Assembly (NCBI GenBank): GCA_026413225.1
Contig: CM048553.1
Span: forward strand, 48,524,001 to 48,588,000
Direction: 5' to 3'
DNA from: Otis tarda
Lineage: Eukaryota; Chordata; Aves; Otidiformes; Otididae
Length of the DNA: 64,000 nucleotides
Below, in pieces: positions 12,626 to 23,979 of this stretch (its first letter is position 1; every line of letters starts with the position of its first letter). A program made the translations under genes and the position numbers. The notes beneath the pieces were generated by a model that was not told the DNA's origin, searched no databases, and saw only the letters and a program-made list of their open reading frames with translations.

Positions 12626-15600
12626 CTTCTTTTTAATATGTGTTTTGTTTTAGTGCTAAAGTCAGAGGTCATTCCCAGTGTTTTAAGTCTCCATGTGCAT
12701 GGCTGAGTGAATGTGTTTTTCTTCACTTTCATGTTTATCTTTGCAAATAAGATCTACAGGTAGAGAATTTAAAATGGAGCTAAAAACAGTGTGAGACTTC
12801 TCTAACAGACATACCTGGGAATGCTGCCACATAGCAGAAGCATTTCAATGATGTGTATTTCATTGCTGTGAGGACACTAAAGATAACGTAAGGTAGACTG
12901 TGTTGGTTGCTCCAGTGTTTCATAAAATAACATTCCAGGCAATCAAATGTTTGTAGGCATGCTGAAGTGAAAGATTATCCATCTCTCTTTTTACTATTTA
13001 TTGTTAGATTTTCTAAGTTCCACTGTAATACCTCTTCACACCGGGGTAGTGTCATCTACCTGATACAGAAAAAAAATGCCAAAATATTTATCTGTCTTTC
13101 CTCTGGCTAGTCAGAATGGATTCATGCTGAACGTAATCTTCATTTTGACAGGTGGCCATTGGTCCTGCTTGAGACTATTTTATGTGGCTGACTCTTGTGC
13201 TACATGTGCAGTCTTGTGGATTTGGGACTTAATCTGGTGGTGCAACTTTGCCTCTTTAGGATGTTTGTAGGAAAATTATGCTTATGGCACTTCAGTTTTG
13301 TCAGATCAGATAGTCTCTGCCCACTGTCATCTGTGTCTTGTAGAACATATGTCATATTCTGGGTAATCTGAAACTTGCTAAGCCAACTTCAGTTTTATAT
13401 TTACAGCTGTTTGTAATTCATCTGAAGGGCACAGACCATAATGGCTAAAACCTGGTGGCTATGGTGGCACCCCTCGTCTTTTAGCAAGGGGGGCAGACAA
13501 TGAATGCCAACTGTACTATGATAGCTAACCATTAAATGTTTGGGTATAAAACTGATGGCAGTCAGTGAGCCTGGTGGCTGTCCTGGGGAACATAAGAGTG
13601 ATGTGGCTGGTGTCCTCCCTCGTTGCCTTTTACTTTGTGCTGTTAATGACCAGGCAGCACTGTGCAGCTGTAACATCTGCACGTATGTTTGAAGCAAGGA
13701 TGAAGCCAGCTTAAATTCTCTTCCCATCTTCATCTGTAGGAATATGCTCTACCACTGTGCTCTAATGTGTATCTATATTACTTTAACTAAAATTGATTTA
13801 AAAAAAAATCCTTTTGCAAAGGGAAAGAGGAAAAAAATCTGCCTGAACTTGGAAAACTGCTGCTGCAGCTAAACACCATGCCAATAAATCATATATGCAC
13901 TCTAATAGCAAGAAAATATTCTTCTTTGTGTAGCTATATGTTTGGATTTTGTATGGTTTCTTAATTGCACTGTAAATTAATATCTTTATGTAAAGGTCTG
14001 AGCACAATGTAAAGATTGAGGAAGAATGGAAACCTATCAAATGGCAGGACACTTATGCAAAAGTTAGAAGGTGAAAACTTGCAAAAAGCCTCCCGAAACA
14101 TAGTGCCAGTTGTTAAGTGATCTGTTGTCTGCTGCTGAACTTGTTTTACATTGCTTTTTTCCTACATCCTGTAGGTTTAGCATGGATTATCTGAAATCAG
14201 TGGGAGTTGTAAAACACTCTTCTGTTCCATATTGACATGGCTGTGTAAGCACTCATTTGGCAGTCAGATTCTGTGGGAGATCATATAGGCGCATGCTGTG
14301 TTGTTTCCATGCAGTTTCATGGTATGTCCGGGGAAAACCATCTCTTCTCTGGCCTTTCTGGCATACTGTGCACCTGATCTTAGCCTAGAAAGTAATGGAT
14401 CCAAGTCAAGTTGCTGACCTTTTCCTCCTGCTTACTAATAAACCTTCACATTTCTACTGCAATCAGTGTAGGTAGAGGGACAGTGAGGAAGAGAGCATTT
14501 CAACACTGGCTCATCCCACTGAGAAAGTGTCAGCATGCCTTACTTAAATTGCACAGAGATCGTTAGGGCTATGCAGGCAGCTGGTGTGGATTTTGGTGGC
14601 TGTGAATTCTGGACTGAACAGAAGCTTTGGAGCAAGGGCATGAGTGGTGAAATCCACAGACCTACAATGAAAACCTGTGGTTCTACTGGAAGAAAGAGAG
14701 CTCTGAGAAGGTTCTGGTGCAGCTTGTCACTACCAAGACATTGACCCCAGAGGGGCTGGGATAGACTTACTGCTGGTTAAAAGCTAGCTACCCTTTTAAA
14801 CTATAGGGCAGTGGCTTATTTTGGCCTTGCCGTGTCAGTTGCTGGTGTTGCTAGTGATGGTAGTTACAAGGAAATTATTGCTAGGCCTGAGTCATGGGAA
14901 ACTTACTGTACTTCCTGTTTTGGCCATGGAGAGTCCAGCCTAATGATGAATACCAGTAGGGTATTTTGATGATGATTTTTTATTTAATAATATAAATGAG
15001 GTATGTGCACACTTTTTTTTCCTTCCTTTTCTGTTTCCATGGTGAGGGACAAGTATGTGAAAACTGAATAAACATTATGTTTCTGAAAACCGAGTCTGGG
15101 TCCAGAACAGCAAGGGAAGTAAGGGTGGGTCTAGTGTACCCACGTCTCTACTCTGCAGTAGAAGTAACTACAATGTTTAATTCCCTGCATCCTGGTAGGG
15201 GAAATACTGCAGTTTTCTCTCTGGGGTGCAGTCTTGTCTCTTGCTTGAACTCGTGCATGAACTATTCAGGTCACCAAAAGGATGACCAAAAACTTGTTAA
15301 ATAAAGCCAAAACTGTTATTTATATGGGGCAAATAATGGCCTGGAGATCTCTGCTGCTACCGAACATGCTCTTTAATGTTATTTCAGCATTTCTTGCTGA
15401 AAATTCTGTTGGACTCCAAACCCTCAGGCAGATACACTGTAGTATGTCACCTTTCTTGTGCTTAAAGCATGACTAAATATAAATCAAAAGCTTTTCTACG
15501 TGAACCTTAAGAGGAGTTAAATAGGTTGACTTCATTTCAAGGAAGTCAGTGCCTGTGTAGAATTTTTAGAAAAATACTTCTGTATTCTCTCTTTTAATTA

Positions 15601-18600
15601 TGTAACGTGCAGCCCTTTTGAAGCAAGTTGATTTTTTTCTTGTCTGCCACGCTAAGTGCCACAAGGAAGTGCTCCCCAGACCTTCTTTAATAGCAAGGAG
15701 AGTTTCATGTTCTCTCTTGACAGTAAACGAGATGTGATAAAGCTTTGAGGTCTGATGCTAGAACATATTGGACAGAGAATCTAAAACTAATGAATGCTAA
15801 ATAACGAAATTAAGACTGCGCAGTCTCAAAGCACTTTTTAATGTTACTGGCTTCAGCTGTCAGATCTTAGCTTCTTTTTACCTGTTTTAGCACAGATAAG
15901 CGTTTGTATGTCAAATGAACAACACAGGGAATTCACAAAGTAGGTAAAGAGGTCTATTCCTTTCAGGAAATCCTGTGTTTATATTCCTGCTTTCCATTTT
16001 GTTTGTTGATCTAAAAATATGAATCTTTCACAGCTTCCTTGACAGATGCTTGTTTCTTCATGCACAAGCAAAAAGTGTGAAAGTCTTTAAAACAGACAGT
16101 TACTTTTGGCTTTAGTAATACATCCCTGTGGCTTCAAAGTCCTATAATTTTCTTCAAATGTAGCTGTGGGGACTGAAAGTCCAGAAGATGTTCTGGTCTT
16201 AAATCTGAGTAAATATTATTGTTATTTTAAGGGAACTTGAGTATTGGGAGTGGTAACTTTGCTTGTGATAGAGTATGTGCATGAGTTGAGGAAAAGAATC
16301 CTAATTGTGATTCTGAGGCTGCCAAATTTGGGTCATGAAAAAACGGTTTGAAAGAAAGATTTCTGAGCATCATAATATACTTGTATTGAGAAATGCTTTC
16401 TTTTTAACTAGAGGTGGGGAACATTAGTAATATTTTTATTTTTTTTCAGTTGAATGAAGAAGTGCTTCAAATGCTCTATTTTCCAGCCTTGTAAACCTGT
16501 ATGTTATTCTGTGTGCTTTCACCTGTAATATCTTACCAAATTTATCTAGTTCCTGTTATTGACCAGCAAGGGTTGCTTTTGATACTATAGTGAAAAATTT
16601 TACTTTCAGAGAAAATTTTCAGAGAAATTTCAGTCTACCAGTTAAGTTGTAGAGTACACACAGGAAAAAAATCCTTGACATATAGGAATAAGGTTCATCA
16701 AAGGACTGTTTCCTGTTTCCCCTCACTGAAAGCCGGCTTGGTTGCTTGCCTGAGGCTGTTGGTATACTCAGAATGCTTTTTGACTGGGTGCTAAGATAGG
16801 AGTAAGTCGTAAGGTATGCTGATAAATGGGAAACCATATTGACTGATTGGTAAGCAGGTTGGCTTGCCTAGTCCTCTTACAGCAGTTTTAGGTCTCCATT
16901 AACAGAGATTTACAATAGAGCTGGAGCTGGCACGGGGCAGTTTTGGTCAAGTGCTTTCTTATTGTCTGTGCTGTGAATCTGGGGCGTAAGTGAAGTTCAC
17001 TCTCCAGTATTATTTCTTGTGCATTTTGGAAAATATGTACGTGCATACAGGAATGGATTCATGGACAACATCAAGAAGCACCATGTTTAAGGATTATTGC
17101 AGTTATTTTCCAAAACCATTTTCTGAATTGTTTTGTAACCATTTGGTCGTCTGCATTGAGGAACTTAAGATTTTTATTTTTGTGGTCCTTTGGGGAAAGC
17201 CACAATGCTGGATTTCAACTTCATTGCATAATTAAGTAGGATAGTTTAGTCTACAAATGAAGCAAAAATGTAGCATGTATTATATTTAATTTGCATTTTT
17301 ACCCCATAGCTTGTGCTCTTGTGTAGCTCTCCCTTGTAAGGAGGCATTTTGTTTTGTTTAAAGAGTGTATCACGGTATTCCTCTTGCCATATTCATATTA
17401 ACGCCCCTGGAATTTTCTAAAAACTCTTCCAAAATCTTTGCTAGTGTGACTTTGACTTTAATGGCACTAAGCCATGGATAATTGGCAGAGTTTCCTAAAA
17501 TTCCACAGCATGTTGTTAAGATAAACATTTCTAGGTTCCCAAGAACACAGATGCATGTATATGGTAATATACTGGGTATACGGAGCAACCTTTAAACAAC
17601 AAATTATTATTTTCCTATTTTATTCTTGATGTTTACACACAAACCTCATAAGCAGAAGAATGATGTGACAGAATAATTGTGGCAGTTTTTAAACTACATT
17701 GTAGCATTTTGAGAAAGGTGGTGAGATTTCTCTCTTTTGTGGTAGCCATTAACTTCTATGGAAGCAGAAGGGAAGCAGTCCTGCACTGGAATGGTATGTG
17801 TTGAGGTGCACCCTTGCTAGTCAGCTGCCCGTGTCTCGGTTGCTGTGAAGTCCATGTGACCAAGGCTTTGGTATAAAGCCCAGAATTGCTGGTTGTTTAG
17901 GTATTTGTAGTCTTGTTACGTCGATCCTCACCACTGGTATCTGGAGTGACTTGTGAGGCTCGAGTATTCACGAGTGTTGGAGGTCTGGCTTTCTCTTTGC
18001 TCAAAAGGGGTGGGATCTGTATTTTCCCCAGCCCAAAGCTTTAGAGAGGGGCTGTAATTATAGAGCTTGTGACAGAGCTGCGTTCAGTTCACTCATGTCC
18101 TCTTGGACAGAATAGTATATGGTTGAAAAGATTTTTCTCATATGTAACTATGTAAAGAGGACAGAAAAAGAAATGTATATGAGGCCCAGGCATATTAACA
18201 GCCGAATAAGAAATGGTGGGATAGGTTCTGAGGCTCTCTGTGCACGTTTAGAGTTGTAAGACAACCTTGAAGAGTGAGGGAGGTTCTCACTGGATCGTGC
18301 CAGTTGCTGGAGCACGTGGGGAGGCTTGCTGCCAGGGAGCGAGGGCCAACGATGCTAGTGAGCCAAAGCAGATTATCTTAGCATCTAACTCGGAGCAGGA
18401 GTTGGTGGTCTGAGTGTCCTTGGAGGTAAGCTTTCCAACAGTCATCTTTAAAATTGTTTCTAGCAGCAATAGGAAACTTTAAGTTCTTACTTTGTGGAGA
18501 AAAAAAAAAAAAGAGGATATTCTTAGTCAACAGATTAAGTTTTGATTTATTTGGGTTTTTTTTCTTCTTTTTTTATCATATTTTTATATGATTATTCAAC

Positions 18601-20016
18601 TTAATCCAAAGCAATAAACTCAGTCTGAAAGTAAGTGGATCAGGTCACAGAAGGTATGGTGTGTGGGGTGGGGAGAGTGGTGTTTGTTGTGTGGGTTTTG
18701 TGGGGGTGGTTTTTTTTTTTGGTTGGTTGGTTTTTTTAGGGCAATTTGCAAGGAATTTTGTTCCTTTTTTTGTATCAGCTGGCTCCTCTCACCCCTGCTC
18801 TCACTGTATCTGTGCAATAAAATGGTAAAGAAAGCAGCAGTCATAGTTCTGTTATGTGATATTTTGTGTAAATGTTTTCAGAAGAACAGTTATTAAAACT
18901 TGAAATAATGACACTTCTGCAAGCCAGCAAACCAGCATTTTAAAAAATTTAAATTATGTGAACACTATATAGACTCTTAAAAGTCATTGTGGAGGGTGAC
19001 AAATTTTGAAAATCTTCCTGTAATAGGAGAAAAACAATAATAATGCAAAACAAGATTAAAATCCCCCCTCCAGGTTTTAAGTCATGATAAATATCTGGTT
19101 TGAGTCAGTCTGTTCTTTGTTTAGGGTTACTTGACTAAAACTCTTGGCCCTAATTTGTTGGCAGTTAGGTTAATTGTGTCTTTGTTTAAACAGTAGTAGT
19201 GGTGGGGGGAACCACCATTCTAACATGGTCTTTCAGCTGTTTTCACTGCTTTCCCTTGTGCTTTAGTGTTGTCCTGAGGAAGAAGTATGGCTTGGCTGGC
19301 TGATCAGGGTTTTGACTTGGAATGGTAACGTATTTTCATTTAAATGTCTTTGCGTACTGGATGCTGTCTTAGGCCCAGGCAATGTTCAGTAGGGTTGTTG
19401 GGGTTTTTTTTAATTTTGCTTTCCACATGACTTGTAGGTAACTAATGTGTGTCCAGTGCATTTGCGCCTCTCTCCTCTGTTTGCTTCTGATCAAGTGCTC
19501 TCGCTGGTCCTTCCTGTGGATAGGAAATGACCTCAGGACTCAAGAGCAGACACAGCGGTGTTACCTCCTCAGTTGTATTTCAGAAAAATTGTGATCATCC
19601 CACAGCTTTTTGGTGGTTTGTGTGGTTTTTTTGGTGTGTCTTTTTTTAAGTCAGTAGATCCTTGCCTTCTCTTCAGCAAGTATTGGGCAACCATGCCCCT
19701 TGGACCCATCTTGTATGGATCTGTCAGTGAGCCCCTTGCATGTGCATGGGTGTGAATAGAAAGGGTATGTTGGAGGTGTTTATAGTTTGCATTGTCGTAC
19801 CTCTGAGATTTGTTTCATTACGTGATTAATTCAGTTTTTAACTGCACGTGCGGTTCTCATACACTCCATACTAGTGGTGGTGGTCAAACAGCTTTCCTTT
19901 TCCAAGACAGGTACACAGCATGTCTAGGTAAGATCTCCCAGTCAGTGGTGTGATGCGTTGCAGGAAAAGGAATGCACTAATTTGTAGCAGTTTTGGTTTT
20001 ATTTGCTCACTAGGCC

Positions 20017-20026
20017 GGGGGGGGGG
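20017..20026. repeat. G10 run
   Basis: Ten consecutive G bases just upstream of a CpG-richer hairpin cluster. Confidence 0.9.
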
Positions 20027-20066
20027 ACACACGCAATTTTGGGGGCCTATATTAAATAAAAAGCGA

Positions 20067-20213
20067 GGGAGCTGTAAAAAGCTCCCAGTGTAATGCGAGC
20101 CTTACACAAGGAAGAACTATTTATAGAACCCTGCGATATTTGCCTGAAAGAACTTCAGAGCAGACAGGGGCAGTGTTACATAAAACTGGGTGAGAGCACA
20201 CTTGTGCGCTCAC
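20067..20213. repeat. Two hairpins in a CpG-richer block
   Basis: Hairpin 1: GGGAGCT (20067-20073) pairs with AGCTCCC (20080-20086). Hairpin 2: GTGAGAGCACA (20190-20200) pairs with TGTGCGCTCAC (20203-20213) at 10 of 11 positions with a 2-base loop. The block 20010-20300 has clearly more CpG than its surroundings. No coding frame or known RNA family is recognised. Confidence 0.7.
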
Positions 20214-21480
20214 AGCTGCGAAGGTCAAACCCGGGGCTTGTCTTACAGTGTGCTTCCACTCTCCCTTGGCCCGAGGGGAGAAGAAACTGATGGGCTTCTT
20301 TTGAAGGCCAAATCCTAGTGGTGAGAAACTTTGGTTTGTGGAGAACAGTGGGGTGTTTTTATTTCTTTCTTTTTTTTTCTTTTCCTCCTTTTTTTTTATT
20401 GGGCTTTTTATTTGTGGTGCTTTGACTTGCTTTACTTTTTGCGGAAACATGACTGTCATGATTGATGACTTAGTGGTCAAACGAGGCCAAACAAGGTCAC
20501 AGCAGTAGCTTTGGGGACTTTGAGAGTAAAGTTTTATGCTTTATATGTTTATATTGTCATTTAAGCATCTTTTTGGTTATTGCTCTGGCTTCTGTTCTCT
20601 AGCAGTGACTTTTTTAGTCTAAATGACATTGCCATGCCACTTGGCACAATTAGCCAGGTATTGTTCTGGTTCTGGATGCCTTCATCTACTTAATACTTGT
20701 TGGTTATGAGGCTTTATAAAAAAATGATTCTGGAAACCCTTCAAATGTTTAGCTTGCAAACATTCTTTAATGGTTTCATAGGCAGAAGAGCCCCTGGGAG
20801 GCGTGTATGTGAGAGGATCCTTCATAGCAAGTGACGTAAGCACTGAGTGTTGATACTTCTCTGAAAAGATTGCGTTTGTCTAAGCCAAACAGTTCCTAAA
20901 CCTACCATGAAAGGAGAAAAAAAAAAAAAGCCTGGATTACAGTTTAAATGTAATATAAGGCTTGAGAGACAGGGTCCACGTGATGTCGGGGTAGCAGACA
21001 GCTTTGGTGTGACTGCCTAGGTCACTGGACACAAAAGCACAGTTAAGAAAGCGAGGCAGTGTTTCCTCCAGGATTATCAAAGGAAAGATGTTTGATTAAA
21101 AGGTTCTTAAATGGCTTTAAAATTTTGGGTAAAGATGTGGTCTAGAGTTGTCAAAGGTACTTGTCCCTTTAATTTGCTGTAAAAATAATGAGTCTCTTCT
21201 AACATGAGAACTGCAGTTCCTATTTTTAGGTAAAGTATTTGAAAGTAAGTAAACTGCTTGTCACATTCTGTCATTCATCTGTGACACTTTGACTATTTAT
21301 GACCCGCTAGTTAGAGGTTTAACTAAGCAGTCAGCATTCTGCATATTTAAAAGCTAGCTCCTGAGTGTAAAATAAAACCCCATGGTTTATAAGAAGTTAT
21401 GTAGTACAGGACAAGGTTAAAATAACTCAGTAAATTATTTGGGATCAAATTCAGTCTTCATCTAAAAGTTAAGTAGTGAT

Positions 21481-21520
21481 TATGTGTGTGTATATATATA
21501 TGTGTGTGTGTGTGTGTGTA
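21481..21520. repeat. (TG)n(TA)n(TG)n microsatellite
   Basis: A compound alternating purine-pyrimidine tract with a short TA core between two TG arms; likely length-polymorphic. Confidence 0.95.
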
Positions 21521-22102
21521 AAAGTCAGACCTGTTCCAAATGGCTGTTTCGTTATGGTCTGGCAAAGTGTATTTAAATGGACATAGCCATTTTGACTGGC
21601 TTTTGAGCCCACCCACTCAGTGAGAAAATTTGGTTTTAAAATTTAAAAAATGCAAACTTTTGTAGATGCAAGATGTGAATTAGTAAAGAAATAAGCAAAT
21701 TGAATGCTTGAAGAGAGTCTTGTTAAGTTGCTTTGGTCACTTCAGTGATTATTTTCCAAAGCAAACTGAAGACTGTACTCTGAGTTACCAAGGGTAAACC
21801 AGCACATTAATCTGTTTCACAGATTAGACAGACATAAACTGGCTTTGACTTGCTCCAGTGTCTATCTGGGGCATTTTGCATAAGAAGAAAGTTTTTTCAT
21901 GTAAATAAAAAGCATGAGGGTTCTTTTTAAAGGACTTTGTAAAACTTAGCAGATTTTTGTAAAGCAGAGATGTTTACTGGATTTACAAAGTGATGTACAA
22001 AACAAGGAAGAACATTTCTGGTGGGACTCTTGCAGGTACATTAAAGGGAGGAATTTGCACATCCCGAAACCCTCCAAAGTGTTTAACCATTAGTTAGTAG
22101 AT

Positions 22103-22130
22103 AGTAAATGAGAATTAGTAAATGAGAATA
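22103..22130. repeat. 14-bp tandem duplication (2 copies)
   Basis: AGTAAATGAGAAT(T/A) occurs twice back to back with one difference at the last base. Confidence 0.88.
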
Positions 22131-22851
22131 CAGGATCAGAGCTGTGTAGCTCCAGGGAGATGCTGGGAGTGGAAAGCTCTCTCAATCCCTTGGTACCCTG
22201 AGGTTCTGTCTAAATTACCAAATACTTTGGTCAGTAGGGATGGATGAGTAGATCAAAGTTGTTGGCACTGAGGTTTCTTAAATCTTTGTTGGTGACTTGA
22301 GTGGGTTATGTTAGATCAGGTTTAGCTCGGCACCTTGGGCTGAATGTCCTACTTACCTGTGCAGTTCAAAGCTTTCTGAACAAGAAAAATGTCATAGGTG
22401 CATGCCAGATGACCTTGCAGTGATGTAGCCTACGGGGTTGTTTGAAGTCTCGTCCCAGTTTGGCAGCAGGTTGCATTTGAAGTCTGTCTTGGAGCTGAGT
22501 TTTCAGGTTCTCTAACTGAAAAGGGAGTTAATGTGCACCAGAGTTGTTCTGGAAAAAACGGCTAGCTTGCAGTAGATGGTTTTGCTTCAGAACTGTGCTG
22601 CTGCTCTAAACCAAATAGTTAAATTAGGTATGAGAGTATGCATAGCAAAAAGATGACGTGAAAGAAAAGGTCTTTTAGTCAGAAGCACTAGAAATATATA
22701 TATATTTTTTTCTCCTCTTTTAAGGAAGTATTTCTTTAAATTTGCAGATGTTTGCAGTAGTCAAGCTACCATTTTTGACTAATGAATAAAAGTATTATTT
22801 GAAACACAAAATCTAAGTTAGGTAACTGAAAATTGTTTAAAGCTTAATAAT

Positions 22852-22875
22852 AGCCATAGGCTGCAGCCTATGGCT
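22852..22875. repeat. Perfect 24-bp palindrome
   Basis: The arm AGCCATAGGCTG is followed directly by its exact reverse complement with no spacer. It ends 60-85 bases before the 5' edge of the CR1 at 22935. Confidence 0.95.
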
Positions 22876-22934
22876 CTTGGGTAGCATGTTATTTGTAGGA
22901 GTTCCAGATGTTTTGTGCCTACAGTAAATCGCTA

Positions 22935-23977
22935 TTGCAAAGACGATGATGAGAATAATGACAGCTCAATGTCCAGGTGGAGACTGGTGATGAGTGGCGT
23001 TTCTCAGGGGTCCGTATTGGGTCTGGCCCGGTTCAACATCTTTGGTGACATGGACAGTGGGATAGAGCGTATTCTCAGCAAGTTCGCCGATGACAGCAAG
23101 TTGTGTGGTGCCGTCAGCATGCTGGAGGGAAGGGATACCATCCAGAGGGACCTTGACACACTGGAGAGGTGGGCCCGTGCAGACCTTGTGAAGTTCAACC
23201 AGGCCAAGTGCAAGGTCCTGCACCTTGGCTGGGGCAATCCCAAGCACAAATACAGGCTGGGGAGAGAATGGATGGAGAGCAGCCCTGAGGAGAAGGACTT
23301 GGAGTTGTTGGTTCATGAGAAGCTCAACATGAGCTGACAATGTGCACCTGAAGCCCAGAAAGCCAACTGCATCCTGGGCTGCATCAAGAGGAGTGTGGCC
23401 AGCAGGTCGAGGGAGATGATTCTCCCCCTCTACTCAGCTCTGGTGAGACCCCACCTGGAGTACTGTGTCCAGTTCTGGAGCCCCCAACATAAAAAGGACA
23501 TGGACCAGTTGTAGAGGGTCCATAGGAGGGCCACGAAGATGATCAGAGGGCTGGAGCACCTTTCCTATAAGAACAGGCTGAGAGAGTTGGAGCTGTTCAG
23601 CCTGGAGAAAAGAAGGCTCTGGGGAGACCTTATTAGCGACCTTCCAGTACCTAAAGGGGACCTACAGGAAAGATGGGGAGAAACTCTTTAGCAGGGCCTG
23701 TTGTGATAGGGCAAGGGGTAATGGTTTCAAAACAGAAGGAAGCAGACTCAGACTGGATATAAGGAAGATTTGTTTTTACAGTGAGGATGGTGAAATAGTG
23801 GAACAGGTTGCCCGGAGAGGTGGTGGATGCCCCATCCCTGGAAGCATTCAAGGCCAGGTTGGACGGGGCTCTGAGCAACCTGATCTGGTTGGAGATGTCC
23901 CTGCTCCTTGCAGGGGGGTTGGACTAGATAAGCTTTCAGGTCCTTGTCCAACCCAAACTATTCTATGATTCTGTGAT
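22935..23977 (+). mobile_element. CR1 retrotransposon, 5'-truncated, ~1 kb, + strand
   Basis: The copy starts within the reverse transcriptase part of ORF2 and runs to the CR1 3' end, GGGGTTGGACTAGATAAG then CCCAAACTATTCTATGATTC. Frame fragments give [31 protein letters not shown] and SSPEEKDL, which are CR1 ORF2 C-terminal residues. The frame is broken by a TGA near 23335, where a Trp codon is expected after NMS, and by TAG near 23513. The copy is dead and ends with the usual short ATTCTATG-like tail. The 5' edge is approximate (22935-22960). Confidence 0.93.
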
Positions 23978-23979
23978 TT

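Larger units (their letters stand above)
1..22930. other. Non-coding region upstream of first visible TRAK1 exon
   Basis: There is no exon, RNA gene or recognisable retrotransposon here. All open frames are short and unlike known proteins. It is probably TRAK1 5' intron, because the exon at 28546 needs an upstream exon for its start codon. Contents worth naming are simple repeats (6040-6068, 12602-12625, 21481-21520), a 21-bp tandem duplication at 10297 and a hairpin cluster near 20060-20215. Confidence 0.55.

Noticed and set aside
13401-13733. 110-codon minus-strand frame
   Set aside because: No recognisable residues or splice signals; ordinary chance frame antisense to the gene.
22915-23340. 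Open frames on both strands in the CR1 at 22935
   Set aside because: Plus frame is decayed CR1 ORF2; minus frames are its shadow. Not host genes.
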